A DNA stretch of 64,000 nt from positions 1-64,000 of the forward strand of contig CAMIOS010000008.1 of the NCBI GenBank assembly GCA_946222995.1, in the 5' to 3' direction. The notes below the pieces were generated by a model. That model was not told the origin of the DNA. It saw only the letters and a list, made by a program, of their open reading frames with translations, and made no database searches. Made by a program: the position numbers and the translations under genes. Below, piece by piece: positions 29,469 through 38,934 of this stretch (its first letter is position 1; each line of letters opens with the position of its first letter). The DNA is from an uncultured Enhydrobacter sp. GTDB lineage: Bacteria > Pseudomonadota > Gammaproteobacteria > Pseudomonadales > Moraxellaceae.

Positions 29469-30095
29469 ATGTCACAAATTACTCTACCCGATTTACCCTA
29501 TGCAAAAAATGCCCTAGAACCACATATCAGTGCCGAAACGCTTGAATATCATCACGATAAGCACCACGCCGCCTATGTGAATAAACTTAATGAACTGCTA
29601 CCAGGTTCAGGACTAGAAGGCAAAGAGCTTGATGAGATTATCAAAGCGACGGCAAAAGATGACAGTAAAGCTCAAATCTTTAACCAAGCGGCTCAAGTCT
29701 GGAACCACACCTTTTATTGGAACTGCATGACACCAAACGGTGGTGGTGAAGCCACTGGCGACTTAAAAGCCAAAATTGATGAAGCCTTTGGTTCATACGC
29801 CAAATTTCGTGAAGAATTTAAAAATGCCGCTGTCAGCCAATTTGGTTCAGGTTGGGCATGGTTGGTAGCCGACAGCGTGGATGGTAAATTATCGATCATG
29901 AAAACCTCAAACGCTGACACACCACTTGCGCACGGTAAAGTTGCGGTATTAACCTGTGATGTGTGGGAACATGCTTACTATATTGATTATCGTAACCGCC
30001 GCCCAGATTATGTTGATACGTTCCTAGATAAGCTTGTCAACTGGGAATATGCAAATGCTAAATACCACGGCAAAGAAGCGGGTGTTGAAAAATAA
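29469..30095 (+). CDS. sodB: Superoxide dismutase, Fe type
   Basis: Converts superoxide to oxygen and hydrogen peroxide in the cytoplasm. The 208 residues lack a signal peptide. The first metal-binding histidine region is EYHHDKHHAAYVNKLN, the second is QVWNHTFYWNC, and the signature DVWEHAYYIDYRN gives the aspartate and third histidine. GSGWAWL and the glutamine in QFGSGW favour iron over manganese. TAAGGA lies 8 bases before ATG. It ends with a terminator at 30177-30206. Confidence 0.96.
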   Translation: MSQITLPDLPYAKNALEPHISAETLEYHHDKHHAAYVNKLNELLPGSGLEGKELDEIIKATAKDDSKAQIFNQAAQVWNHTFYWNCMTPNGGGEATGDLKAKIDEAFGSYAKFREEFKNAAVSQFGSGWAWLVADSVDGKLSIMKTSNADTPLAHGKVAVLTCDVWEHAYYIDYRNRRPDYVDTFLDKLVNWEYANAKYHGKEAGVEK

Positions 30096-30471
30096 CATCG
30101 ATTACTAGGCTTGAATTTTATGCCTATCCAATACTTTAAATCGCTTAATAAAAATTGTTTAACGGTTTAATTTTTAAATCCCTTAGCATGTGTTAAGGGA
30201 TTTTTTAATGGGCAATATTTACCTAATAATTTGCTAACTGCTTAGCTAATCTCATTATCCTAACATAAAAAGTCATTTATTTTAGGTAAGTCCCAGTTTT
30301 TAATTCTTAACGTCATTTTATGTCGTATTAGTATACTTTAGCTCTTTTATTTGTTGGGAAATTTGTTATGATAGCCACATGTAAATCAGCATCTCTTTAA
30401 CCACTTTAGTTATTTTAGTTATTTATAATTCACCTGTAACAAATTTTTTATACTCATATTAGGAGTCCAAT
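30096..30471. other. sodB-recA intergenic region
   Basis: 376 AT-rich bases that hold the sodB terminator and the recA promoter region. I saw no CTGT-N8-ACAG LexA box. An AGGAG ribosome site lies just before the recA ATG. Confidence 0.5.
30177..30206 (+). terminator. Terminator of sodB
   Basis: Stem AATCCCTTA/TAAGGGATT (9 bp) with an 8-base loop, followed by a T run. Confidence 0.8.
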
Positions 30472-31530
30472 ATGGACGAGAACAAAGCCAAAGCCCTCAC
30501 CGCTGCCCTTGCCCAAATCGAAAAGCAATACGGCAAAAACACCATCATGCGTCTTGGGGATGAGTCTGCCAAAGTCAATGTCGATGTGGTATCGACAGGC
30601 TCACTTGGACTTGATATTGCCTTAGGTATTGGCGGTCTGCCAAAAGGACGTATTGTTGAGATTTATGGTCCAGAAAGCTCCGGTAAAACTACCTTGACCT
30701 TACAAGCGATTGCCCAATGCCAAAAACAAGGCGGTACTTGTGCCTTCATCGATGCCGAACACGCCCTTGACCCAATTTATGCCAAAAAATTGGGCGTGGA
30801 TGTCGATGCCTTATTAGTAACCCAACCGGATAACGGTGAGCAGGCGTTAGAAATCGCCGATATGCTCGTGCGTTCGGGCGCGGTGGATTTGATTGTGGTC
30901 GACTCAGTTGCTGCTTTGACGCCAAAGGCGGAAATCGAAGGCGAAATGGGCGATAGCCACATGGGGCTACAAGCTCGACTAATGAGTCAAGCCTTGCGTA
31001 AAATCACGGGTAATGCCAAACGCTCAAATTGTATGGTGATTTTCATTAACCAAATTCGTATGAAAATCGGTGTGATGTTTGGTAGCCCCGAAACCACAAC
31101 AGGCGGTAATGCGTTAAAATTCTACGCCTCAGTTCGCCTTGATATTCGTCGTATCGGCTCGGTAAAAGAAGGTGATGCGATTGTCGGTAACGAGACCAAA
31201 GTCAAAGTCATCAAAAACAAGCTAGCGCCACCGTTTAAAGAAACCAAGTTTGACATTATGTATGGCTCAGGGACGAATTATTTGGGCGAAGTGATTGATT
31301 TGGCTGCCGACCTTGATATCGTCAAAAAATCGGGGGCATGGTATAGCTACAATGACAGCAAAATCGGTCAAGGGCGTGCCAATTCGATTAAGTTTTTGGA
31401 AGAAAATCCTGCGATTATGCAAGAGATTGAGGCCAAAGTGCGTCATGAAAAATTGGGGGATGTGAGTGCGATTCCTGCCGAAGATGACCATGCTGATGAG
31501 CCACCGGCATTCGTGGAAGATGCAGAATAA
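30472..31530 (+). CDS. recA: Recombinase RecA
   Basis: Forms filaments on single-stranded DNA for homologous recombination and SOS co-protease activity. Of 352 residues, Walker A is GPESSGKTT near residue 66, Walker B is LIVVDSVAAL, and loops L1 and L2 are in EMGDSHMGLQARLMSQALRK and GSPETTTGGNALKFYAS. The C-terminal tail is acidic (EDDHADEPPAFVEDAE), which tunes activity. It starts MDENKAKAL after AGGAG. recX follows after a hairpin at 31547-31582. Confidence 0.98.
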   Translation: MDENKAKALTAALAQIEKQYGKNTIMRLGDESAKVNVDVVSTGSLGLDIALGIGGLPKGRIVEIYGPESSGKTTLTLQAIAQCQKQGGTCAFIDAEHALDPIYAKKLGVDVDALLVTQPDNGEQALEIADMLVRSGAVDLIVVDSVAALTPKAEIEGEMGDSHMGLQARLMSQALRKITGNAKRSNCMVIFINQIRMKIGVMFGSPETTTGGNALKFYASVRLDIRRIGSVKEGDAIVGNETKVKVIKNKLAPPFKETKFDIMYGSGTNYLGEVIDLAADLDIVKKSGAWYSYNDSKIGQGRANSIKFLEENPAIMQEIEAKVRHEKLGDVSAIPAEDDHADEPPAFVEDAE

Positions 31531-31546
31531 TTGTTACATAACTTAT

Positions 31547-31582
31547 AAAACCCTAGGTGCCTTGATGGTGACTAGGGTTTTT
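31547..31582 (+). terminator. Hairpin terminator or attenuator between recA and recX
   Basis: Perfect 10-bp stem AAAACCCTAG/CTAGGGTTTT with a 15-base loop and a T run. It should reduce read-through so that recX is made in lower amounts than recA. Confidence 0.8.
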
Positions 31583-31600
31583 GTTATTGAGTGTTAAAAA

Positions 31601-32236
31601 ATGATTGAACACAATCCCCAAGATATTTTATTACACATCCAAAATCAATTAATGACAGATGAAGAACGACAGGCTCATCACGCCAAACTCAAAGCCGACA
31701 GCTATATGCGCTGGCTGGCGTTTTATTATCTGGGCAGACGGGAGCATTCACAAACAGAACTACGGGATAAACTTATTGCCAAAGAATGCGACCCACAAGC
31801 CGTTGAAGCCTTATTACAAGAATTTATCGCAGAAGGCTATCAATGCGATGAACGTATGACCTCTGCTGTTATTAAAGACAGTATTGGCAAAAAACACGGC
31901 ACGATTCGCATTTTTCAAACGCTCAAAAAACACGGCTTAACCACCATCAAATCCGCAAGTGGTATCAATACTTGGATAGCAGAACACCCTGACTTTTTTA
32001 ATGATTTAATCCTAAACTACATTGAAGAGGATACCAAACCGCTAGATGACAATCATTATGAAGTCGATTGGTTACAGCAGGCGGTAGAAGCCCGTGTGCG
32101 TAAATATGGCAATACCATTCCCACCGATCCTAAAGAAAAAGCCCGCCAATTGCGATTTTTGCAATATCGGGGCTTTGGGGCGGACGTGTGTTTTGAGGCG
32201 TTAAAGTATGATTTGACCACCATCAATGAGCGATAA
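31601..32236 (+). CDS. recX: Regulatory protein RecX
   Basis: Small helical protein that caps or blocks RecA filaments. Of 211 residues, ALxYLGRREHSQTELRDKL at about 41-60 is the typical first RecX repeat; YLGRREHS is clear, and later repeats are GTIRIFQTLKKHGL and RQLRFLQYRGF. It is longer than the E. coli protein (166) but normal for the Moraxellaceae. No clear SD is seen (AAAAAATG), so expression is probably low. It is placed right after recA, the canonical position. Confidence 0.92.
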   Translation: MIEHNPQDILLHIQNQLMTDEERQAHHAKLKADSYMRWLAFYYLGRREHSQTELRDKLIAKECDPQAVEALLQEFIAEGYQCDERMTSAVIKDSIGKKHGTIRIFQTLKKHGLTTIKSASGINTWIAEHPDFFNDLILNYIEEDTKPLDDNHYEVDWLQQAVEARVRKYGNTIPTDPKEKARQLRFLQYRGFGADVCFEALKYDLTTINER

Positions 32237-32239
32237 AAA

Positions 32240-32261
32240 ATGCCCTTTGTGTAAAGGGCAT
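32240..32261 (-). terminator. Terminator of the OPT transporter gene
   Basis: Perfect 9-bp stem ATGCCCTTT/AAAGGGCAT with a 4-base loop. The minus-strand side continues in a T run, so it serves the OPT gene and may also end recX. Confidence 0.75.
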
Positions 32262-32293
32262 CGTTGTATTTATCAAACTATCTCAGCAAAATT

Positions 32294-34351
32294 TTAAGAT
32301 TTAGCACTATTTAATACCCGTTTAGCAAAGAAAATCGCTGCAGCAATAAAGATTGCCAGACCCAGCCATTGCCCTGTGGTATCCCAGTTTTCAAGACCAA
32401 GTGATAAGGGGGCATCCGAGCCGCCACGAGTAACCGAGGCGGCAATGATAAACGCCATGACCACGCCCACCAAGCTTTCACCGACGATTAACCCTGCGGC
32501 AAACAATGTGCCGGTACGCTCTGCTTTTTCGAGGTTTTTGTTGAGCGTGTTTGGTGTACTACAGTTGGCGATGCGAGATTTGACCCACCAAGCCAACACC
32601 GTACCGATAAAAATTGGCATATTGACCGCAGGCGGTAAATAAATCCCCATACCCACCGCCAAAACTGGCAGACTGTATTTATTAGCCGATGATTTTTTGA
32701 GCAAAATATCCACAATAATCAAGGCAATACCGATACCCACACCGATTAAGATATAGTCACATCGCAAATTATGTGAAAAAATTCCTTTAGCAATGGTCGT
32801 CATCAAGGTGGCTTGCGGTGCGCCCAAGGCTTGCGAGGCGTCCATATTTGGGCGTGGCATTGCCCCCGTAAAGCCATACGCTTCATACAGCAATTGCAAC
32901 ACAGGTGAAATCACCAACGCACCGACCACCGTGCCAATAATCAAGGCAACTTGTTGTCGCCAAGGGGTGGCTTTAACCAGATAACCGGTTTTTAAATCTT
33001 GCAAATTATCATTTGAAATAGTCGCCACGCACAGTACCGCCGAGCCACAGAACAATGCCAATGCGGTAATAAATTGACCATTGCCAAGGCTCATCAATTC
33101 GGGATTGGCATTACCAATCAACAATAACACCAGCGAAATCGCCACAATCGAGATGATACCAATCCCCGAAATCGGGCTCGACGATGAACCGACCAAGCCT
33201 GCCATATAACCACAAGCCGCCGCCACCAAAAAGCCGATGACAAATGCCAATAGCGTACATACCACGACCAATAGCCACGCCGTAGCCGCAGGTATCGCCG
33301 CTGCCGCCACAAAATGATAAAAAGTACCCGCCAAAATCACGCCGCCAAGTATCAGCCAACCTATCATGGCTTTTGGTGATAAATCCTGCTCAGTGCGATG
33401 GTCACTTGCATTAGCAGAACCGCCTTTTAACGCTTGCACTGACAGCTTTAAGCCTTCGACCATGGGTTTAAACAAGCTCATCAATGTCCAAATCGCTGCA
33501 ATACCAATCGTGCCCGCCCCAATAAAGCGCACCTTTTCTTTCCATAGCTTCATGGCAAAAGCGACCATTTCCATATCAGCAGGTTGCGAAATATGGCTTG
33601 ACAACACAGGCACCGCCACACCCCACGCAATAAAAATTCCCACCAAAATCGCCATACCGCCGGCAATACCGACCAGATAGCCTGCGCCTAGCAGGGCAAG
33701 CGAAAAACCCATCGGCAACTGAAAAATCGCTGTCCCTGCCTTAAACCAATAACTTGCCGAATCAGCGACCAATCGCAGACCACCCGTGGCAAAACTGACC
33801 AGCCCAGACAACACACCGCCTAAGGCAATCTCTTTGATACCTGTACCGCCATTGGCAGACGCGTCATGTACCAAATTACCGTGTGCGTCCTCGACCAGCC
33901 CATCCCCTGCCTTCAAAATCTCGGCAGCTGCCACCCCTTCTGGATACGGCAAATCACTGTGCACCACCATCGCATAGCGTAGCGGAATGGTAAAAATTAC
34001 GCCCCAAATCCCGCCTGCAATACACAGCAAAGCAGTTTGCCAAAAAGGAAACCCTTGCCAATAACCCACCATCAACAACGCAGGTAACATAAAAATAATC
34101 GATGACAACGTCCCCGCCGCCGACGCTTGCGTTTGCACCATATTATTTTCTAAGATATTACTGTCTTTGGCAAATTTTAAAATGGCCATCGAAATTACCG
34201 CTGCAGGGATTGATGAGGCGAATGTCAAGCCTACCTTAAGTCCCAAATACACATTGGAAGCGGTAAAAATCACCGTAATCAACGCCCCAAGAATCATCCC
34301 TCGCAAGGTCAATTCTTTGGCATTGGCATAATTATCCTGTACCTTTTGCAC
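32294..34351 (-). CDS. OPT family oligopeptide transporter
   Basis: Polytopic inner-membrane protein of 685 residues and about 14-16 hydrophobic segments that takes up oligopeptides or metal chelates with protons. Typical family blocks are ELTLRGMILGALITVIFTASNVYLG at the N-terminus, the YPEGVAAAEILKAGD motif, SSSSPISGIGI and YLVKATPWRQQ. The substrate is not determined by sequence. It is a single gene with its own terminator. No neighbour suggests a specific metal or peptide pathway. Confidence 0.92.
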   Translation of the reverse strand: MQKVQDNYANAKELTLRGMILGALITVIFTASNVYLGLKVGLTFASSIPAAVISMAILKFAKDSNILENNMVQTQASAAGTLSSIIFMLPALLMVGYWQGFPFWQTALLCIAGGIWGVIFTIPLRYAMVVHSDLPYPEGVAAAEILKAGDGLVEDAHGNLVHDASANGGTGIKEIALGGVLSGLVSFATGGLRLVADSASYWFKAGTAIFQLPMGFSLALLGAGYLVGIAGGMAILVGIFIAWGVAVPVLSSHISQPADMEMVAFAMKLWKEKVRFIGAGTIGIAAIWTLMSLFKPMVEGLKLSVQALKGGSANASDHRTEQDLSPKAMIGWLILGGVILAGTFYHFVAAAAIPAATAWLLVVVCTLLAFVIGFLVAAACGYMAGLVGSSSSPISGIGIISIVAISLVLLLIGNANPELMSLGNGQFITALALFCGSAVLCVATISNDNLQDLKTGYLVKATPWRQQVALIIGTVVGALVISPVLQLLYEAYGFTGAMPRPNMDASQALGAPQATLMTTIAKGIFSHNLRCDYILIGVGIGIALIIVDILLKKSSANKYSLPVLAVGMGIYLPPAVNMPIFIGTVLAWWVKSRIANCSTPNTLNKNLEKAERTGTLFAAGLIVGESLVGVVMAFIIAASVTRGGSDAPLSLGLENWDTTGQWLGLAIFIAAAIFFAKRVLNSAKS

Positions 34352-34555
34352 TTTGTCCTCCTCTACCCACTTTGATACAACAAATTATTTTTTGTTTGAT
34401 TACAAAAAGTAATTCATATTCATATAAATGCAAGATAATTGCAATATAATTTCACTATTTTTATTTTTTACGCAACAACTTTTTATAAAAAAAACCAAAT
34501 AACCGTTGGGCTATTTGATTTTTTGTTGAAGTCATTAGTTTATTATTTTACTAGA

Positions 34556-36040
34556 TTAAAATCGAGTTTTAAATTTCGGTGGCATGGGTGGCATACCCTG
34601 CCCAACTTGTGTGGCGCTACCCTCAATCGGTTGTTGGGCATTGGCATTGTTATTGCCCCCAAATAGTGGACCGCCACCACTGCCCATGCCTTTGGTTAAG
34701 CCCTGTACCGCTTTCATCATTTTGCTAAGACCCGATGGGTCAGACAGCATTTTCATCATTTTTGCCATTTGCTTGTGCTGCTTAAGCAATTGATTAACAT
34801 GATGCACTTCTTTACCCGAGCCTGCGGCAATCCGGCGTTTACGGCTTGGGGTGATTTTATCAGGGTTTTGGCGTTCAAACGGCGTCATTGAATGAATCAA
34901 CGCTTCCATTTCTTTCACCTTTTCCTCAGGCTTGGCTTCTTCAACCGCCTTTTGGATATCTGCGCCATTCATCCCTGGCATTTTATCCAAAAAGCCCGCC
35001 ATACCGCCCAAGTTTTTCATTTGTTGAAATTGGGTCAATAAGTCCTCAAGGTCAAATTCACCACCTTTTTGGATTTTTTTCGCCATTTTTTCGGCTTTTT
35101 CTCGGTCAAGTTTTTGCTCAACTTCTTCGACGAGCGATAACACATCGCCCATACCCAAAATCCGCTGTGCCACACGCTCTGGGTGAAATGGCTCTAGGGC
35201 ATCGAGTTTTTCGCCCCGCCCCAAAAATTTAATCGGCTTGCCCGTGATGGCTCGCACTGACAACGCCGCCCCACCACGAGCATCACCGTCGGTTTTGGTC
35301 AAAATCACACCTGTCAACGGCAAGGCATCATTAAAGGCTTTGGCGGTATTTGCGGCATCTTGCCCTGTCATTGAGTCCACGACAAACAGCGTTTCGGATG
35401 GATTGACCGCTGCGGTTAATGCTTTAATTTCGTCCATCATGGCTTCATCGACATGCAGACGACCTGCGGTATCGATAATTAAGATATCTTGATATTGGAT
35501 TTTGGCTTGCTCAATGGCTCGTTTGGCGATATCAATCGGATTTTCATCGGCATGTGATTCGACAAAGCTTGCCCCAACTTGGCTTGCGACTTGTTCGAGC
35601 TGTTTAATTGCCGCAGGACGATACACGTCAGCAGATACCAACATGACCTTTTTCTTTTGACGCTCTTGCAAGTATTTGGCAAGTTTACCTGCGGTCGTGG
35701 TTTTACCTGCCCCTTGCAAGCCTGCAAGTAGATAAATCACAGGCGGTTTACCTGTCATCTCTAGACTTTGATTAGCACTGCCCATCATTTCGGTGAGTTC
35801 GTCATACACAATTTTGACAAAGGCTTGTCCAGGGGCAAGCTCTTTGAGTACGTCTTGGCCGAGGGCTTTGTCTTTGACTTTGGCGACAAAATCACGAGTA
35901 ACCGGCAAGGCGACATCGGCTTCTAGCAATGCCATGCGCACTTCGCGCAAGGTGTCTTTGATGTTGTCTTCGGTGAGTTGTCCTGTGCCTGTAATATTGC
36001 GAAGGCTACCTGATAATCGTTCGGTTAAGGTTTCAAACAT
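34556..36040 (-). CDS. ffh: Signal recognition particle protein Ffh
   Basis: GTPase of the signal recognition particle that delivers ribosomes making membrane proteins to FtsY. Of 494 residues, the N domain is followed by the G domain (GLQGAGKTTTAGKLA, DTAGRLHVDE, TKTDGDARGGAALS). The M domain binds 4.5S RNA (TPSRKRRIAAGSGKEVHHVNQLL) and ends in a Gly/Asn/Gln/Pro-rich tail. It is divergent from the CcsA-like gene, a conserved arrangement in Moraxellaceae and Pseudomonas. Confidence 0.97.
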   Translation of the reverse strand: MFETLTERLSGSLRNITGTGQLTEDNIKDTLREVRMALLEADVALPVTRDFVAKVKDKALGQDVLKELAPGQAFVKIVYDELTEMMGSANQSLEMTGKPPVIYLLAGLQGAGKTTTAGKLAKYLQERQKKKVMLVSADVYRPAAIKQLEQVASQVGASFVESHADENPIDIAKRAIEQAKIQYQDILIIDTAGRLHVDEAMMDEIKALTAAVNPSETLFVVDSMTGQDAANTAKAFNDALPLTGVILTKTDGDARGGAALSVRAITGKPIKFLGRGEKLDALEPFHPERVAQRILGMGDVLSLVEEVEQKLDREKAEKMAKKIQKGGEFDLEDLLTQFQQMKNLGGMAGFLDKMPGMNGADIQKAVEEAKPEEKVKEMEALIHSMTPFERQNPDKITPSRKRRIAAGSGKEVHHVNQLLKQHKQMAKMMKMLSDPSGLSKMMKAVQGLTKGMGSGGGPLFGGNNNANAQQPIEGSATQVGQGMPPMPPKFKTRF

Positions 36041-36200
36041 AGCGTGTCTCTAATTTTTTCAACATTCTCATATTATGGGGTTATTTTATGCTAAATTAAG
36101 CAAAACTGCTAATTAATTACTGATAAAATGGCAAATTATAGCGGTTGATTCAGTTTTCGGTGTTGTATTTGTCCAATAATTTTTGATTTGAGAGGCGTGT

Positions 36201-36998
36201 GTGTTGTTAATGCTGATACTCAGCTTGGTTTGTTATGGCTTGACAATGGTTTATTTGCTATGGGGTATTAGCCAACAAAAACCCATTAGTAAAGTCATGA
36301 CATTGGGGTTATTGGGGGTGGGGCTAGCGGCTCATACCATGCTGCTGTATCCCAAAATCATCACCGAAACAGGGCTAAATTTTAACGTATTTAATGTGAT
36401 GAGCTTGACCAGCCTGTTTATGCTGGGATTTTATTGGATATTTTGTTTATATCGCCCAATTTTAGAATTAGGAATTTTGGCAACACCGTTGGCATTGGGC
36501 GGGGCGATGATTGGTTATATCGGCACTGCGCCCTATCAACCCTTGACCCAAATCACCCCGCTGTTACAGGGGCATATTGTGTTGTCTTTGGCAGCGTATT
36601 CGGTGCTATTTATGGCGGCGGTACAAGCGGTGATGTTACGTTTACAGATTAAAGAGCTTAAACGTCAAACCATCCACCGGGTATGGGTTAATAAATTGCC
36701 TTCGCTTCAGAGTATGGAATCGCTGTTGTTTGATATGATAGGCGTGGGGTTTGTGCTGTTATCATTAGCGTTATTATTGGGATTTTTGGATACCACGGAT
36801 TTGCTAGGGCAACATTTGGCTCATAAGACAGTTTTTAGCGGCTTATCGTGGCTCGTGTTTGGCGCATTGCTAATTGGACATTGGCGTTTTGGTTGGCGAG
36901 GTATCAAGGCGAGCAATATGGCGATTTATGGGGTGGTTTTGCTTGGTATTGCGTTTATTGGCACTAAGTTTGTGCTTGAAATTATTTTGAGAAAATAA
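36201..36998 (+). CDS. ypjD: CcsA/YpjD-like inner-membrane protein
   Basis: Integral membrane protein of 265 residues with eight hydrophobic segments, of the cytochrome c assembly (CcsA/CcmC) superfamily. These YpjD-type proteins are encoded next to ffh; their role is not proven. It starts with GTG at 36201 following GAGAGG. Short loops hold HIVLSLAAYSVLFMAAVQAVMLR and HLAHKTVFSGLSWLVFG, with conserved histidines of the haem-handling type. It ends before a terminator at 37067-37101. Confidence 0.86.
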   Translation: MLLMLILSLVCYGLTMVYLLWGISQQKPISKVMTLGLLGVGLAAHTMLLYPKIITETGLNFNVFNVMSLTSLFMLGFYWIFCLYRPILELGILATPLALGGAMIGYIGTAPYQPLTQITPLLQGHIVLSLAAYSVLFMAAVQAVMLRLQIKELKRQTIHRVWVNKLPSLQSMESLLFDMIGVGFVLLSLALLLGFLDTTDLLGQHLAHKTVFSGLSWLVFGALLIGHWRFGWRGIKASNMAIYGVVLLGIAFIGTKFVLEIILRK

Positions 36999-37413
36999 AA
37001 ACCCGAACTTGGCAATCTTACGGCACAAAAATTGAACTAAAAACCCTTAAATAACGTTATCTAACGATCCCTGTAATACCAATGGTTACAGGGATTTTTT
37101 TATCATCTCAATTAAAGTCATTTAACGTTAATTTCATCGGACGAACTCTGATAATTGTCACGCAAAATGAGCCATTTTTTGTCATGACTATTTTACCAAA
37201 TTTTGGCAATTATTTAAAATTAATATAAAATATTGGTGTTATTTGCTTATTCACAGGTTACATTTGACTGTCGAATAATCATAAGATTTCTTTATTTGCC
37301 ACATCACTAACATTCAAATACTGCTAAAATTAGAATTATGAACAGCCTTTTGGTAACTTACTTTAATGACAAAATACGCTAAACCTTAAGCTTTCGATTC
37401 TGCTAAATAATAG
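36999..37413. other. Intergenic region between ypjD and urtE
   Basis: 415 bases between convergent genes. They hold the ypjD terminator at 37067-37101 and otherwise AT-rich sequence with no supported gene. I see no RNA signature. Confidence 0.5.
37067..37101 (+). terminator. Terminator of the CcsA/YpjD-like gene
   Basis: Perfect 10-bp stem ATCCCTGTAA/TTACAGGGAT with a 9-base loop and a run of seven T. Confidence 0.85.
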
Positions 37414-38115
37414 TCAAATTGCAACCAACTCTCTGATGCCTTTTTCTGGCATTTCACTTCCTACACCTTGGGCAATGACCTGTCCACGCGCCATCACCGT
37501 ATAGTTATCAGCAAGTTCTTCAGCAAAGTCATAAAACTGCTCAACCAAGACAATCGCCATATCGCCTTTATCCGCCAATGAGCGAATCACCCGTCCGATA
37601 TCCTTGATAATCGATGGCTGAATGCCTTCGGTGGGCTCGTCCAAAATCAGCACACGCGGCTCAGATGCTAACGCGCGCGCAATGGCAAGCTGCTGCTGCT
37701 GCCCGCCTGATAAATCTCCCCCTCGGCGATAGCTCATCTCAAATAATACAGGAAACAGTTCATATAGATAGTCGGGTACTTTTTTGGTTTTGCTGCCACT
37801 AAACTTTGCCATACCAATCAAAATATTTTCTTCAACGGTTAAGGTAGAAAAAATATCTCGGCCTTGTGGCACATATGCTAGGCCTGCTCTTACCCGGTTT
37901 TCGGGTGAGAGTTTGCTGATATCCTTACCATTTAGCAAAATCTGACCCGATTTGATGGGTAAAATTCCCATTAGGCACTTTAACAGTGTGGTTTTACCCA
38001 CGCCATTTCTGCCCAAAATCACTGAGCATTCACCAATAGGGGCCGTTAGACTCACGTCACGCAAGATGTGACTGCCGCCATAATATTGATTGATTGCGTT
38101 TATCTCTAACATCAC
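37414..38115 (-). CDS. urtE: Urea ABC transporter, ATP-binding subunit UrtE
   Basis: One of the two ATPase subunits of the high-affinity urea importer, of the branched-chain amino acid transporter class (LivF-like). Of 233 residues, Walker A is LGRNGVGKTTLLKCLMG, the ABC signature is LSGGQQQQLAIARAL and Walker B is RVLILDEPTEGIQPS. The gene itself is intact. It is last in the urtABCDE operon, 6 bases after urtD. Because urtA and urtD are damaged, it may have no working partner. Confidence 0.93.
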   Translation of the reverse strand: MMLEINAINQYYGGSHILRDVSLTAPIGECSVILGRNGVGKTTLLKCLMGILPIKSGQILLNGKDISKLSPENRVRAGLAYVPQGRDIFSTLTVEENILIGMAKFSGSKTKKVPDYLYELFPVLFEMSYRRGGDLSGGQQQQLAIARALASEPRVLILDEPTEGIQPSIIKDIGRVIRSLADKGDMAIVLVEQFYDFAEELADNYTVMARGQVIAQGVGSEMPEKGIRELVAI

Positions 38116-38121
38116 TGCTCC

Positions 38122-38910
38122 CTATCGTCCTAAATATTTGTCGATGACATCGTCATTGGCTTGCACTTCTGCCAATGTACCTTCGGCTAAAATCGCACCT
38201 TGAGCAAGCACTGTGACTTTTTCACTAATGGTATCGATAAAGCTCATGTCATGTTCAACCACCACCAAGGTGTGATTTTTTTTGAGTTCAAGACATAGCT
38301 CAGCCGTGCGTTCAGTCTCCGCATCAGTCATCCCTGCTACTGGCTCATCAAGCAAAATCAATTTGGGACGCTGCATCAATAACATACCAATCTCTAGCCA
38401 TTGCTTTTGGCCGTGGGATAACAAGCCTGCGGGTTTGTTGACAAAATCCCCGAGTCGAATCGTGGCTAAGGTTTGCTCAAGCGCGTTTTGGGCATCGGGG
38501 TCAAGTCGGCTAAATAGGCTTTTTTTCACCCGTTTGTCTTTGGGGGCAGCCAGTAACAAATTTTCCATGACAGTAAAGTTTTCAAACACCGTAGGTTTTT
38601 GAAATTTACGTCCAATCCCTGCTTCAGCAATTTGCTCAGTCGACATCGTCGCTAGGTTAAAGGTTTGCCCAAAATATACCGTGCCTTCAGTAGGTCTGGT
38701 TTTACCGGCCCCATTGGGGCCGATAATACAGCGTAACTCACCTTCTTTTATGTACAAGGATAAATCATTTAACGCGCGGAATTTGTCAAACCACACACTG
38801 ACATTTTCCATATATAGGGCAATACCTTTACTAAAATCGGCGTCATTAGCCTTTAGACGACCATAAGAGACTTCTGCAAAGTCATTGATATTATTATTAT
38901 TTGTTTTCAT
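38122..38910 (-). CDS. urtD: Urea ABC transporter, ATP-binding subunit UrtD, with a deletion after the P-loop
   Basis: LivG-like ATPase subunit of the urea importer, 262 residues. The P-loop reads IIGPNGAGKT and is followed at once by RPTEGTVYFG. Family members have about ten more residues between these (a TMMDVITGKT-like helix), so there is an in-frame deletion of about 30 bp, consistent with recombination between repeated GGTAAAACC-like bases at 38698-38706. The signature LLSHGQKQWLEIGMLL, Walker B LILLDEPVAGMTD and the H-loop VVVEHDMSFI are intact. The missing residues include the threonine after the P-loop and its helix, so ATP binding is probably lost. Confidence 0.9.
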   Translation of the reverse strand: MKTNNNNINDFAEVSYGRLKANDADFSKGIALYMENVSVWFDKFRALNDLSLYIKEGELRCIIGPNGAGKTRPTEGTVYFGQTFNLATMSTEQIAEAGIGRKFQKPTVFENFTVMENLLLAAPKDKRVKKSLFSRLDPDAQNALEQTLATIRLGDFVNKPAGLLSHGQKQWLEIGMLLMQRPKLILLDEPVAGMTDAETERTAELCLELKKNHTLVVVEHDMSFIDTISEKVTVLAQGAILAEGTLAEVQANDDVIDKYLGR

Positions 38911-38934
38911 ATAATACTCACTTAAAGATATGGT

